A stretch of DNA of 42,231 nucleotides, taken from Ignavibacteria bacterium. Lineage in GTDB: Bacteria; Bacteroidota; Ignavibacteria; Tepidaquicellales; Tepidaquicellaceae. The stretch's first letter is position 1, and the number at the start of each line of letters is the position of its first letter. The translations under genes were made by a program, and so were the position numbers. The notes beneath the pieces were generated by a model. It was not told where the DNA came from, did not search any database, and worked only from the letters and a program-made list of their open reading frames with translations. The stretch is from the NCBI GenBank assembly GCA_016783945.1, contig JADHVP010000016.1, positions 1 through 42,231 on the forward strand, given 5' to 3'. Positions 1 to 8,546 of this stretch are shown one piece after another.

Positions 1-435
1 GAGAAATGTTTCCGGTTTAATTTCATTTTGTATCGAATCGGATGTAATGTTTCCATCTTTATCAGGTTTTACAAATGTAACCCAAAATCCGAATCTATCT
101 TTAAGGTAATTTACAATCTCAATTACTGCAGAATGTTCTATCGTAGTTGTTATGATATGATTCTTATCGGAATTCAAAAATCTATATGACAAACCCTTAA
201 TTGCAAAGTTATTCGATTCAGTACCTCCGCTCGTAAAGAATATTTCCTTTGGTTTTGCCCCGAGAAAATCAGCAATTATATCTCTTGCACCTTCGAGTAT
301 TACTTTCGCAGTTTTACCAAAGGTGTGAATCGATGATGCATTACCGAAATTTTCTTCCAAATAAGGAAGCATTGCTTCATATACTTCGGGTGCAATCTTT
401 GTCGTAGCTGCATTATCAAAATAAATCTTATTCAT
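1..435 (-). CDS. Cysteine desulfurase (NifS/IscS-like), N-terminal part
   Basis: Partial gene running off the left edge; 145 codons from an ATG at 435. The protein opens MNKIYFDNAATTKIAPEVYE, the classic start of class V PLP aminotransferases of the NifS/IscS type, followed by NFGNASSIH and FFTSGGTESNNFAIKG, and later IEHSAV with the conserved His of the PLP pocket. The family takes sulfur from cysteine for Fe-S cluster and tRNA thiolation pathways. The PLP-binding lysine and the active-site cysteine lie outside the window, so IscS, SufS and NifS types cannot be separated. It is divergent from pgsA across a 127-nt AT-rich gap that should hold both promoters. Confidence 0.9.
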   Translation of the reverse strand, partial: MNKIYFDNAATTKIAPEVYEAMLPYLEENFGNASSIHTFGKTAKVILEGARDIIADFLGAKPKEIFFTSGGTESNNFAIKGLSYRFLNSDKNHIITTTIEHSAVIEIVNYLKDRFGFWVTFVKPDKDGNITSDSIQNEIKPETFL

Positions 436-562
436 TGTTAAATTCTTCTTTTGAAATCTAACAAATATAACTTTTTTTCAAACTATATTATACAGTTTTT
501 TTAAACATTTAATTTTTTATATTAACTCCGAGAAGAGTTAACAGACACATAATAATTATTTA

Positions 563-1120
563 ATGAGTAAAGAAATTTTTTATATACCTAACCTCTTATC
601 AATTTTTAGAATCATACTGATCATACCGGTTGGTTATCTTCTTATTTATCGATTTGAAAAAAGTAATACAATTGTTATATTTTTGTTGTTTCTAATGTAT
701 GTTACTGATCTTTCAGATGGATATATAGCCCGAAGGCTTAACCAGGTTACTGACATTGGTAAAATTATCGATCCGCTCGCAGATAAAATATCTGTAGTAA
801 TTATCGCATTAATTATTTATTTTAAAGGACTTATTCCAACATGGTTTATCTTGATTGTCATACTTAGAGATTTATTGATTCTATCTTTTGGAATTTACTT
901 AAAGAATAAAAAGAAAATCACATTGATGTCTAATTACCCCGGTAAGTTAGCTGTATTCAGTATTGGATTAATTTTATTGTTTGCAATTATTAACAGTGAA
1001 CTTTTATCTGAGATAAACAGTTTTCTTTACTATATTTCCACAACTTTAATATTGTTTTCATCGTATTTATATTTAATTAGATTTTTCAAAATAATAGGAG
1101 AAAAAAATCATGGAAAATAA
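563..1120 (+). CDS. pgsA: CDP-diacylglycerol--glycerol-3-phosphate 3-phosphatidyltransferase
   Basis: 185-residue integral membrane enzyme making phosphatidylglycerol phosphate from CDP-diacylglycerol and glycerol 3-phosphate. The CDP-alcohol phosphotransferase signature D-x2-DG-x2-AR-x8-G-x3-D-x3-D is complete at residues 49-74 (D49, D52, G53, A56, R57, G66, D70, D74). Hydrophobic segments surround it, and the length is normal for PgsA. The 3' end overlaps the start of the HU-like gene by 11 nt, so the two are probably co-transcribed. Other CDP-alcohol phosphotransferases share the motif, but the N-terminal IPNLLSIFRI is typical of PgsA. Confidence 0.88.
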   Translation: MSKEIFYIPNLLSIFRIILIIPVGYLLIYRFEKSNTIVIFLLFLMYVTDLSDGYIARRLNQVTDIGKIIDPLADKISVVIIALIIYFKGLIPTWFILIVILRDLLILSFGIYLKNKKKITLMSNYPGKLAVFSIGLILLFAIINSELLSEINSFLYYISTTLILFSSYLYLIRFFKIIGEKNHGK

Positions 1121-1481
1121 TGAAATCACAAACCCAGGTCTCGGGCAAACTAAAAAACCTAGACCGGCAAGAGTGAAAACATTAACACGAAAAGACGTTG
1201 AAGATAAAATAGAAATGAAACTATCCGGTAAGAGAATATCAAAAAAATTAATCGTTGACTCACTTTTCGAATCACTTAGAGAATTAATAATGTCGGCAGA
1301 TCCAATAAACAGGATCGAGATAAGAGATTTTGGAGTCTTCGAAGTTAAGAAAACAAAACCGAAACCAAAAGCAAGAAATTTAAAAACCGGAGAATTCGTA
1401 TACGTACCCGGGAGAAGGAAAATGCATTTCAAACCCGGGAAGATCCTCAAGAGCTTCTTAAAACAAAAAATGGATGATTAG
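1110..1481 (+). CDS. HU/IHF-family DNA-binding protein
   Basis: 123 residues. The body matches the HU/IHF fold: LTRKDVEDKIEMKLSG at the N-terminal helices, RIEIRDFGVFEV at about residues 70-81, then the beta-arm region (KARNLKTGE, VPGRRKMHFKPG) and a final helix. A basic, Pro-rich extension of about 22 residues precedes the usual HU start. The ATG at 1110 is set by an upstream AGGAGA about 7 nt away, inside the end of pgsA, so the extension looks genuine. HU proteins bend and compact DNA as dimers; whether this one is a general HU or a specialised paralogue cannot be told from sequence. Confidence 0.88.
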   Translation: MENNEITNPGLGQTKKPRPARVKTLTRKDVEDKIEMKLSGKRISKKLIVDSLFESLRELIMSADPINRIEIRDFGVFEVKKTKPKPKARNLKTGEFVYVPGRRKMHFKPGKILKSFLKQKMDD

Positions 1482-1518
1482 TTCTGCTAAGAACAGAATT
1501 GAATTACATTAAAAATTT

Positions 1519-1965
1519 TTGCTAGATAAAACCAAATATCTTAGTATTGATTATGGTTTGAGAAGGGTTGGTATAGCTGTTAGTGATGAAGATAAAAAAT
1601 ATTCCTTCTCAAGAGATTTCCTGTATAATGATAATAGTCTATATATTAATTTACTATTGTTGATCAAACAGGAAAAAATATCCAGGATCATTTTAGGATA
1701 TCCATTAAATTTTAAATCCGAGAAAACCTCACAGACAATAGAAGTCGAAAAATTCAAACAAAAGCTCGAAAGTGTACTTCAAGATAATTCGCCAACAATA
1801 TCCGTTGTTTTATTCGATGAAAGACTCACGAGTAATCTTGCAAAGCAAAATATTATTTCATCAGGACTCAAAAAGAAAAAAAGGCAGAATAAAGGACTTA
1901 TTGACAGCACTGCTGCACAGATAATACTCCAGGATTATATGGACAGTTTAGCTCATAAGAATTAA
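1519..1965 (+). CDS. ruvX: Putative Holliday junction resolvase / pre-16S rRNA nuclease (YqgF family)
   Basis: 148 residues, RNase H-like YqgF/RuvX family. Diagnostic segments are SIDYGLRRVGIAVSD near the N-terminus with the first catalytic Asp, GYPLNF in the middle, FDERLTS, and DSTAAQIILQDYMD at the C-terminus with the last conserved Asp. The only start giving a full domain is TTG at 1519; it lacks a strong Shine-Dalgarno sequence. Family members process the 5' end of 16S rRNA (shown in E. coli) and have been proposed as alternative Holliday-junction resolvases. It follows the HU-like gene by 37 nt in the same direction. Confidence 0.88.
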   Translation: MLDKTKYLSIDYGLRRVGIAVSDEDKKYSFSRDFLYNDNSLYINLLLLIKQEKISRIILGYPLNFKSEKTSQTIEVEKFKQKLESVLQDNSPTISVVLFDERLTSNLAKQNIISSGLKKKKRQNKGLIDSTAAQIILQDYMDSLAHKN

Positions 1966-2073
1966 TTTTTGTGAATAACAAACATCAGGTAAAAACATTA
2001 TACAAAGCTCATATTCAAACATATTTTTTCGAAATAGAATTTAAAAATAAAATTCTAATTTAATTTTCTATTA

Positions 2074-2715
2074 ATGTATTTAGTCGAACTCTATAAGCTT
2101 ATTGAAGAAGGTGAGAATTCAAATGTTGAGTTTAAGAGAAAATTCTCTTCTCCATTAAAAATTGCTAAAGAGATGATAGCCTTTGCAAATTCAAAGGGTG
2201 GGTACATTTTATTTGGAGTAGATGATGACAGGAGAATTATAGGAGTCGAAAGTGAGAAAGGAGAGCTGGAGCTTATCAAAACCGCCGCCCAATTTTATTG
2301 TGAACCTGAGATAGAATACTCGTCGGAAATTATTTGCCTCAAGAACGTTGACGTAGTTGTAGTTTTAATTAAAGAAAGCAACAGAAAACCACATAGAATT
2401 ATTTTTGATGATGATACCGAACAAAAAAAAGTTTATGTGAGATATAATGATAAGAGTATATTAGCCTCGAAAGAAACTATAAACATCTTAAAAAATTCTA
2501 ACAATAATTCAAAACCTTTAAAAATAACCGTTGGAAAGATTGAGAAAGCTCTTTTTGAATTTCTTGAAGAGCATGATAGAATAACTGTAAAGGGATTTAA
2601 AAAACTTGTGAACATCTCTGAAAGGAGGGCGAGCAGAACATTAGTAAATCTTGTTAGAGCAGATGTAATCCGACATCACTATTACGATAATATAGAATTT
2701 TTCACATTAGCTTAA
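2074..2715 (+). CDS. AlbA_2 (Schlafen-like) domain protein with C-terminal winged helix
   Basis: 213 residues. The N-terminal ~120 residues match the AlbA_2/divergent AAA-4 family: GENSNVEFKRKFS, then IAKEMIAFANSKGGYILFGV with the characteristic aromatic/Gly-rich strand. The last ~60 residues (FEFLEEHDRITVKGFKKLVN, then RRASRTLVNLVRADVIRHH) look like a winged helix-turn-helix. Such proteins are usually regarded as transcriptional regulators or nucleic-acid-binding proteins; no target is evident. It stands 108 nt after ruvX and converges on the S9 peptidase. Confidence 0.8.
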   Translation: MYLVELYKLIEEGENSNVEFKRKFSSPLKIAKEMIAFANSKGGYILFGVDDDRRIIGVESEKGELELIKTAAQFYCEPEIEYSSEIICLKNVDVVVVLIKESNRKPHRIIFDDDTEQKKVYVRYNDKSILASKETINILKNSNNNSKPLKITVGKIEKALFEFLEEHDRITVKGFKKLVNISERRASRTLVNLVRADVIRHHYYDNIEFFTLA

Positions 2716-2755
2716 CACAGATAAACACAGATACATTTAAGTAAAAATATTCCAT

Positions 2756-4702
2756 TCATTCTTTTTCAACATGCTTGTCAATAAACTCCACAATTTTTTT
2801 ATAAGCTGTTAACCTATTATCCGACCTGCTCAAACTATGACCTTCATCTTCAAATTTTAGAAACTCAACAACACCCCCTTTTGATTTTATTGCTTCGTAT
2901 ATTTGTTCAGCTTCATTCACAGGGACACGTGGATCATTTTCTCCGTGAATCAATAAGAGGGGTGCTTTAATTCTATCAACTTTGTTTATTGGTGAGATAC
3001 TTTCTAAAAAGCCAAAATCATATGAAAGACTACCATACTCTGCTTCCCGGTTTTCCCGCCTGTATTCAGCTGTGTTTGATAAGAAGGTTATGAAATTTGA
3101 AATTCCAACCCTGCTTATACCCGCAGCGAATAGCTCCGGATATAATGTCAAACATGCTAAAGCCATATAACCACCGTAACTTCCGCCCATTACGATTATC
3201 TTCTCCTTATTAACATACCCTGTCGAAATTAGATATTTTGTGAATTCGGCAATATCGGCAACTGAATTTTCTCTTAACCTGTTGTTATCGAGACTTGCAA
3301 AATATTTACCCTTACCTCTTGAGCCTCTTACATTCGGTGCTAATACGGCATATCCCCTGCTGAGATAATATTGGTATAATGAATTAAATCCAATATCAGA
3401 TTGACTTTCCGGACCACCGTGAATGTCAATTATACACGGTAAATCCGAATTCATTTTAGCTTCATGCGGAAGATATAAAAATCCCGATATTTCAAGATCA
3501 TCAAAACTCTTAATGGTAACAAGTTCTGGTTCAATAAATGAATCTTCCGAAATTCCAAATAAAGATGGACTCGTTACTTGTTCGAAACTTCCTGTATTAA
3601 TTTCATACTGCGATACGATAGTTGGAGATTTATAATTATTATAAGCTACGAGTAATTTTCCCCCATCGTTAGAAAATACTAATGAGTTAATATTGCAATT
3701 CTTAATTTTCTCCGGTACTTGAATTTCTTTTTTATTTAATAAGTCTATTATTACAATTTCATCTACACCATTATAATTTAATACGTAAGCAATTAACGAT
3801 CTATCTCTGGAAAATTCCACTTGAGTTATATCTTTATTGAGATTTTCTTGATTCACTATGAAATTCTTATCGGGTACATGATCGACATACATAAATGTTT
3901 TCTGACTTAGTTCATAATATCCAAGATTCATAAAATCCCTGCCGTAGTCACTAATGTAATAAAATCCTTTTGAGTCTTTACACCATTCCCTTGCATAAGT
4001 GCGTGACGGTTCATTCTCTGATCCATATTCCGTTAATTTATCCAATTCACCTGTATGAAGGTCTAGCAAAAAAAGATCGTTATCAAAATTAGAATAACTC
4101 CTCGATATAATCATGTATCTTCCATCGGGTGAAACAGTACTGGGATAATTCCTATCATCACTTATAAAAATTATATTTTTCTCCCTTGTTTTATAATTAT
4201 AAGAATAAATATCATAATAAGCTTTCTCTCTCTCATTCGATGAATAATAAAAAACGTCATCCGTTTCGCTCCAGAATCCAAAACGATGCTTTACATCGTC
4301 ATTATCTGTAATATTTTTGATTTCATCTCCATCGGGTTTCATCAAATAAATCTGGTCTCTTTCAGAACCGTCATCATCTTTTTGAAATACGATGAGGTCT
4401 TCTCTTGGTGAGTAGCTGTATGATTTTATCCTGTTTTGAAAATAAGTAATTTGAGTAGGCCATTGCAAAGGTTTTTCAATCATCCATATTTGAGATGTAC
4501 CGGTAATCGAAGTCTTAATAAATATTTGCTTCCCGTTGTATGAATACACCGGACTCCCTGCCCCTCTAATACTTAGATATCTTTCGAGAGAATATCTGTC
4601 ATCGGTTGTAAAATTTTTTCCGGATGATAATTTTTCTTTTGGAAATATATCAGCATAATTACTAAGAATAATAATTAATATTAAAGTAAGTAGTTTGTTC
4701 AT
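2756..4702 (-). CDS. S9 family prolyl oligopeptidase-like serine peptidase, secreted
   Basis: 648 residues with an N-terminal hydrophobic signal (residues 1-20) and thus probably periplasmic. Residues ~40-380 form a beta-propeller with repeated SPDG/SNDGG-type blades (TolB/WD40-like PD40). The C-terminal alpha/beta hydrolase carries GGSYGGY with nucleophile Ser508, HGENDPRVP with Asp590 and DEGHSLS with His622, so the triad is intact. The oxyanion segment is DIHGGPESQ at 426-434. It probably cleaves short peptides, as in the acylaminoacyl/dipeptidyl peptidase branch of S9. Monocistronic by spacing. Confidence 0.9.
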   Translation of the reverse strand: MNKLLTLILIIILSNYADIFPKEKLSSGKNFTTDDRYSLERYLSIRGAGSPVYSYNGKQIFIKTSITGTSQIWMIEKPLQWPTQITYFQNRIKSYSYSPREDLIVFQKDDDGSERDQIYLMKPDGDEIKNITDNDDVKHRFGFWSETDDVFYYSSNEREKAYYDIYSYNYKTREKNIIFISDDRNYPSTVSPDGRYMIISRSYSNFDNDLFLLDLHTGELDKLTEYGSENEPSRTYAREWCKDSKGFYYISDYGRDFMNLGYYELSQKTFMYVDHVPDKNFIVNQENLNKDITQVEFSRDRSLIAYVLNYNGVDEIVIIDLLNKKEIQVPEKIKNCNINSLVFSNDGGKLLVAYNNYKSPTIVSQYEINTGSFEQVTSPSLFGISEDSFIEPELVTIKSFDDLEISGFLYLPHEAKMNSDLPCIIDIHGGPESQSDIGFNSLYQYYLSRGYAVLAPNVRGSRGKGKYFASLDNNRLRENSVADIAEFTKYLISTGYVNKEKIIVMGGSYGGYMALACLTLYPELFAAGISRVGISNFITFLSNTAEYRRENREAEYGSLSYDFGFLESISPINKVDRIKAPLLLIHGENDPRVPVNEAEQIYEAIKSKGGVVEFLKFEDEGHSLSRSDNRLTAYKKIVEFIDKHVEKE

Positions 4703-4848
4703 AATTAAGTTTAAGAATATTATCCGAAAAATTTCATAATGTAAAAAAGATATAAAATAAAATGGAAAGTTGAGATGATATTTAGTGTGGGCTTTTTAAA
4801 AATAAAATTTAAATTAGGTATGCATCATTATTGTCTAACTCTTACTAA

Positions 4849-5970
4849 TTATGACACTTTATATACGATTCCTCTTTCCTTTAAATAATCCAATATAAAA
4901 TTGAAATTCTTTTCATCACTTCCAAGATACTCCGGTGGACAAATACCTTTCCTGCTAAAATCTTCTTCTAAAAGTAGATTCACTGCTGCTGTACACGTAT
5001 AACCAGTTGTCCTTGCCATTGAAGTCGTTTTAGTTACATCATCAAATTTATCGTATAAATCATATACATATGATTTTTTATGTCCATTTTCTAATCCTCC
5101 GACAATTACTTTCATAACAGTAAAATCTTCTTCGCCCGGTTTTAATTCCCATTTGGGAAATAAAAGTTTTGATGTTAAGTCTATAGGTCTTATTTTATTA
5201 TTATTCACTTCAACTTCTTCATAAGAGAAAAAACCGCAATCCCTTAAAACCTTTATGTATTCTATAGACCCAGGATACCTTAATGTTTTCTCAATCATGT
5301 TCGGGATATTAAATGTCTTCATGAGTGTTCTTAAACCATCCGAATTCCATGCCTCTAATTGTCCTATTTCTTCAAAAAAAACAATTTCTGGATCTGTTAA
5401 AGCTTCTTTCACAACAAGCTTTCCTCCTTCTATAAATCTTGCAGGTCTTGTATATTCTTCAATTACATCAATCGGGGAAAAAACCGCTTTGTATTCAAAG
5501 GGCCACACTCTCTCAACCGGTAAACCACCAACAAAACATTTATAATTCTCAATCGTCATTCTTTCGTTGTGATAACCTAAAATAATATTGCTCATACCCG
5601 GAGCAACTCCACAATCTGTTATTGCGGTAACATTTTGACTTTTTGCAAGTTCATCCAAAAGGAAGGGATCTTCAGGGAAAAACGAGATGTCAACAATATC
5701 CTTTTTCTCTTCTATTACATTTTTAATCGTTTCGTAACCCATGAACCCGGGTAATGCCCCAACCACAAGATCAAAATCTTTTATAACGGATTTAATTATC
5801 TCACTTTTCGAAAGGTCTGCTTGAATTGTATGAATCTTATCATTAGAGCTTAAAACATCCAATGCTCTTTCATCGATGTCCGCAGATGTGACGTCATATT
5901 TTTTTGAAAGATCTTGAGCAATTGCTTTGCCCACTAAACCGGCTCCTAATACGATAATATTTTTTTTCAC
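4849..5970 (-). CDS. Saccharopine dehydrogenase / lysine dehydrogenase-like oxidoreductase
   Basis: 373 residues. The N-terminal Rossmann fold has VLGAGLVGKAIAQDL (G9, G11, G14), and ADIDE follows the second strand as expected for NAD(P) binding. ITDCGVAPGMSNI at ~117-129 and a C-terminal TGYTCTAAVNLLLE segment are typical of the saccharopine dehydrogenase family (Sacchrp_dh_NADP and C-terminal domain). Members act in lysine breakdown or in L-lysine oxidation; the exact substrate is not certain. The ATG at 5970 starts directly at the Rossmann strand. It lies downstream of the phosphate transporter by 35 nt on the same strand. Confidence 0.85.
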   Translation of the reverse strand: MKKNIIVLGAGLVGKAIAQDLSKKYDVTSADIDERALDVLSSNDKIHTIQADLSKSEIIKSVIKDFDLVVGALPGFMGYETIKNVIEEKKDIVDISFFPEDPFLLDELAKSQNVTAITDCGVAPGMSNIILGYHNERMTIENYKCFVGGLPVERVWPFEYKAVFSPIDVIEEYTRPARFIEGGKLVVKEALTDPEIVFFEEIGQLEAWNSDGLRTLMKTFNIPNMIEKTLRYPGSIEYIKVLRDCGFFSYEEVEVNNNKIRPIDLTSKLLFPKWELKPGEEDFTVMKVIVGGLENGHKKSYVYDLYDKFDDVTKTTSMARTTGYTCTAAVNLLLEEDFSRKGICPPEYLGSDEKNFNFILDYLKERGIVYKVS

Positions 5971-6005
5971 ATTAAACTAATCCTTTTGTACATTATTTAT
6001 CAATC

Positions 6006-8279
6006 TTAAATTTGTTCACTTTCTGGTTTCTTACTGTATTCTACGAAATCTCTGTTTGATTTTACCAAATTAATGGTGTATAATAAAAGATTTTTTGTTT
6101 CTGCGAGTACTTCAAGGTAAAGTAGACTTACTCTTGTTCCTGCCTGACTGCCTTTAATTCTTTTTACCTGTTTCTTTCTTAGCTTGCTGATTGTTTCCAA
6201 CAATTCGTGTTGCTTAGATAATATTTTTTCCAATTCTGTGAACTTTTGCTCTTTTATTATTATCAAAATATCCTTAAACAAAAGTTCAATATCAGCACTA
6301 AGATTTTTCAAATCCTCTTTCTGTTCTGCTATTAGAGGTTTATGATTATTATCGATATGATCGAAAATTGGAGAAGAAATGAATGTTAAACTATGAGCAA
6401 TTTCTCTCAAATAATCCAGAACTTGTACATAAAAATGCCCCGACTCTATAGAATCATCGTGCAATAGTTGAATTGTTTTATTCATATTATTCTTAAGTCG
6501 TTTCGTCTGTTTATTCAGTGTGTCTATTTCTTTTTTTATTTCCTTGAGCTGTTTTCGATCCTCTGTAATTAATCCATGAATTGTTCTATTGTATGACTTT
6601 GATACAGAACCCAGTACGCTTAAAACATTTTTTGAACATTTCTCCATAACATTTCCGTGTTGCATCAGTCCTTCAATAGAATCCAATTCTTTTGTTTCTT
6701 CTATTTCCTTTTCTCTTTTTCGGTGAATCGTATGAGTTTTTATAATAAAGAATACTGCAAGAATCAACAAAACACCGATTGCTACAAATCCTCCCATACT
6801 AATTATCAAAGCAAAAATTGCAGCAACAGTAAAAGCGGACATAGCTGTAAAAAACCATCCTCCAATCACAGTGATTACACCAGTAATACGAAATACCGCA
6901 GACTCGCGACCCCATGCCCTGTCAGCTAAAGATGTACCCATTGCAACCATAAATGTCACATAAGTTGTAGATAAAGGTAGTTTTAGAGATGTTCCAATAG
7001 CGATCAAAATACTTGCCACCACCAAATTTACAGAAGCACGAACCATATCAAAAGCAGGCTCATCTTTTGGATTACTTTTTTGTTCATAAAATTTTTGATC
7101 AAAGCGTTTATTAATTTTATAATATATAAAATTAGGGATAAAACCTCTTATCGTATTTCCCATCGCAATTGAACCCCGAACAATAGTTCTTGAGAAAAAT
7201 GAAGAGCCAAACCTTTCCTGTTCTTCTCCCTGGCTGCTTAAATCAACCGTTGTAGCAGTAACCGATCTTGCTTTACGTGATACCCATAAAGTAATAACCA
7301 TAACCAATCCCGCAAGTAATAAAAGCAAAGTATCAGTCTTTACTTTTCCGGTTAAGGCTATCATTGAAAATTGATTGGGATCAACAGCATTTGGATCAGA
7401 GATAAATGCCTGAAATGATTTCAAACCTGCTAAAGGAACACCGATGAAATTCACTAAATCATTTCCTGCAAAAGCCATCGCAAGTGCAAAAGTTCCAACT
7501 AAAACAATCAGCTGAAGTATATTCAATTTAATTAACCAATTTAGCAACTGCAGCAAAATAGTCCAGCAAATAAAACTTACAACTAATATCATCAATGTAT
7601 TTGAATTGATCCATGCTAACGTATCTTCAGTTATGAATGAAGAACCCCCTGCACCCTTTATCAATATAAAATAAGTAATCGCAGTAATAGAAACGCCTCC
7701 CCAGAGTGCTCCAAAATATTTTAAATACTTTTTATAATCGAAAGAAAAGAAAATTCTCGTAATGTATTGAATCAAAGCACCAACAGAAAAAGCAATAATA
7801 ACTGATAATAATATACCTAAAATTATTGCTAAAGCTTTTTCGGAATTTATATAATTACCCAATGCATGAATAGGTTCATCCAATCTAATCATTTTAACAA
7901 CAGAGACAGCTACTGCTGCTCCTAACAATTCGAATACAATAGAAACTGTTGTTGATGTTGGCAAACCGTATGTGTTGAACAAATCTAAAAGTATTACATC
8001 GGTAATCATAACAGCGAGAAATATTATCATAATCTCGGAAAAATAAAACTGTTCCGGATGAAAAATCCCTTTTCTTGCAACCTCCATCAAGCCGCTGGAA
8101 AAAGTTGCTCCAACTATAATTCCTAAACAGGCAACAATCATTATAACCCAGAATGGTGCAGACTTTGATCCAATAGCAGAACTTAAAAAGTTTACAGCAT
8201 CATTACTGACACCTACAATTAAATCTGATACTGCAAGCATGAATAATACGATAACTAAAATTAAATAAATATCATTCAT
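6006..8279 (-). CDS. Inorganic phosphate transporter (PiT family) with C-terminal PhoU-like domain
   Basis: 757 residues from the ATG at 8279, preceded by AGGA at a 6-nt gap; an adjacent TTG at 8282 is also in frame. Both PiT signature halves are present: GVSNDAVNFLSSAIGS near residue 24-39, and AFAGNDLVNFIGVPLAG in the middle; a third conserved stretch, LKLPLSTTYVTFMVAMGTSLA, follows. About 10-12 membrane segments run to residue ~535. The remaining ~210 residues are soluble and helical (many Lys/Glu heptads, MQHGNVMEKCSKNVLSVLGS onward) and look like a PhoU-type bundle. Most PiT proteins are about 400-550 residues with PhoU as a separate gene. Confidence 0.88.
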   Translation of the reverse strand: MNDIYLILVIVLFMLAVSDLIVGVSNDAVNFLSSAIGSKSAPFWVIMIVACLGIIVGATFSSGLMEVARKGIFHPEQFYFSEIMIIFLAVMITDVILLDLFNTYGLPTSTTVSIVFELLGAAVAVSVVKMIRLDEPIHALGNYINSEKALAIILGILLSVIIAFSVGALIQYITRIFFSFDYKKYLKYFGALWGGVSITAITYFILIKGAGGSSFITEDTLAWINSNTLMILVVSFICWTILLQLLNWLIKLNILQLIVLVGTFALAMAFAGNDLVNFIGVPLAGLKSFQAFISDPNAVDPNQFSMIALTGKVKTDTLLLLLAGLVMVITLWVSRKARSVTATTVDLSSQGEEQERFGSSFFSRTIVRGSIAMGNTIRGFIPNFIYYKINKRFDQKFYEQKSNPKDEPAFDMVRASVNLVVASILIAIGTSLKLPLSTTYVTFMVAMGTSLADRAWGRESAVFRITGVITVIGGWFFTAMSAFTVAAIFALIISMGGFVAIGVLLILAVFFIIKTHTIHRKREKEIEETKELDSIEGLMQHGNVMEKCSKNVLSVLGSVSKSYNRTIHGLITEDRKQLKEIKKEIDTLNKQTKRLKNNMNKTIQLLHDDSIESGHFYVQVLDYLREIAHSLTFISSPIFDHIDNNHKPLIAEQKEDLKNLSADIELLFKDILIIIKEQKFTELEKILSKQHELLETISKLRKKQVKRIKGSQAGTRVSLLYLEVLAETKNLLLYTINLVKSNRDFVEYSKKPESEQI

Positions 8280-8546
8280 CAATTATCCTGTAAATTTTTC
8301 TATATTTTGGAATTTATAAAAAATTAATAAAATAATTCATAACTACTATTATGGAAGGCAAACTAAAATAATCAAATTATTATGAATTTAAAATTCTTTT
8401 ATAATTTTTATATAAAATTTTGGATTTATCTTTATATATTTAAAATAAGATGCGGATTGTATAAATTCTTTTCTTGAGTAAGTTTCAGCATTTTAAGGTT
8501 TTTTGTTATTAGGATTCATTTCAAAAAAGATTTTCAATTTCCTTTT

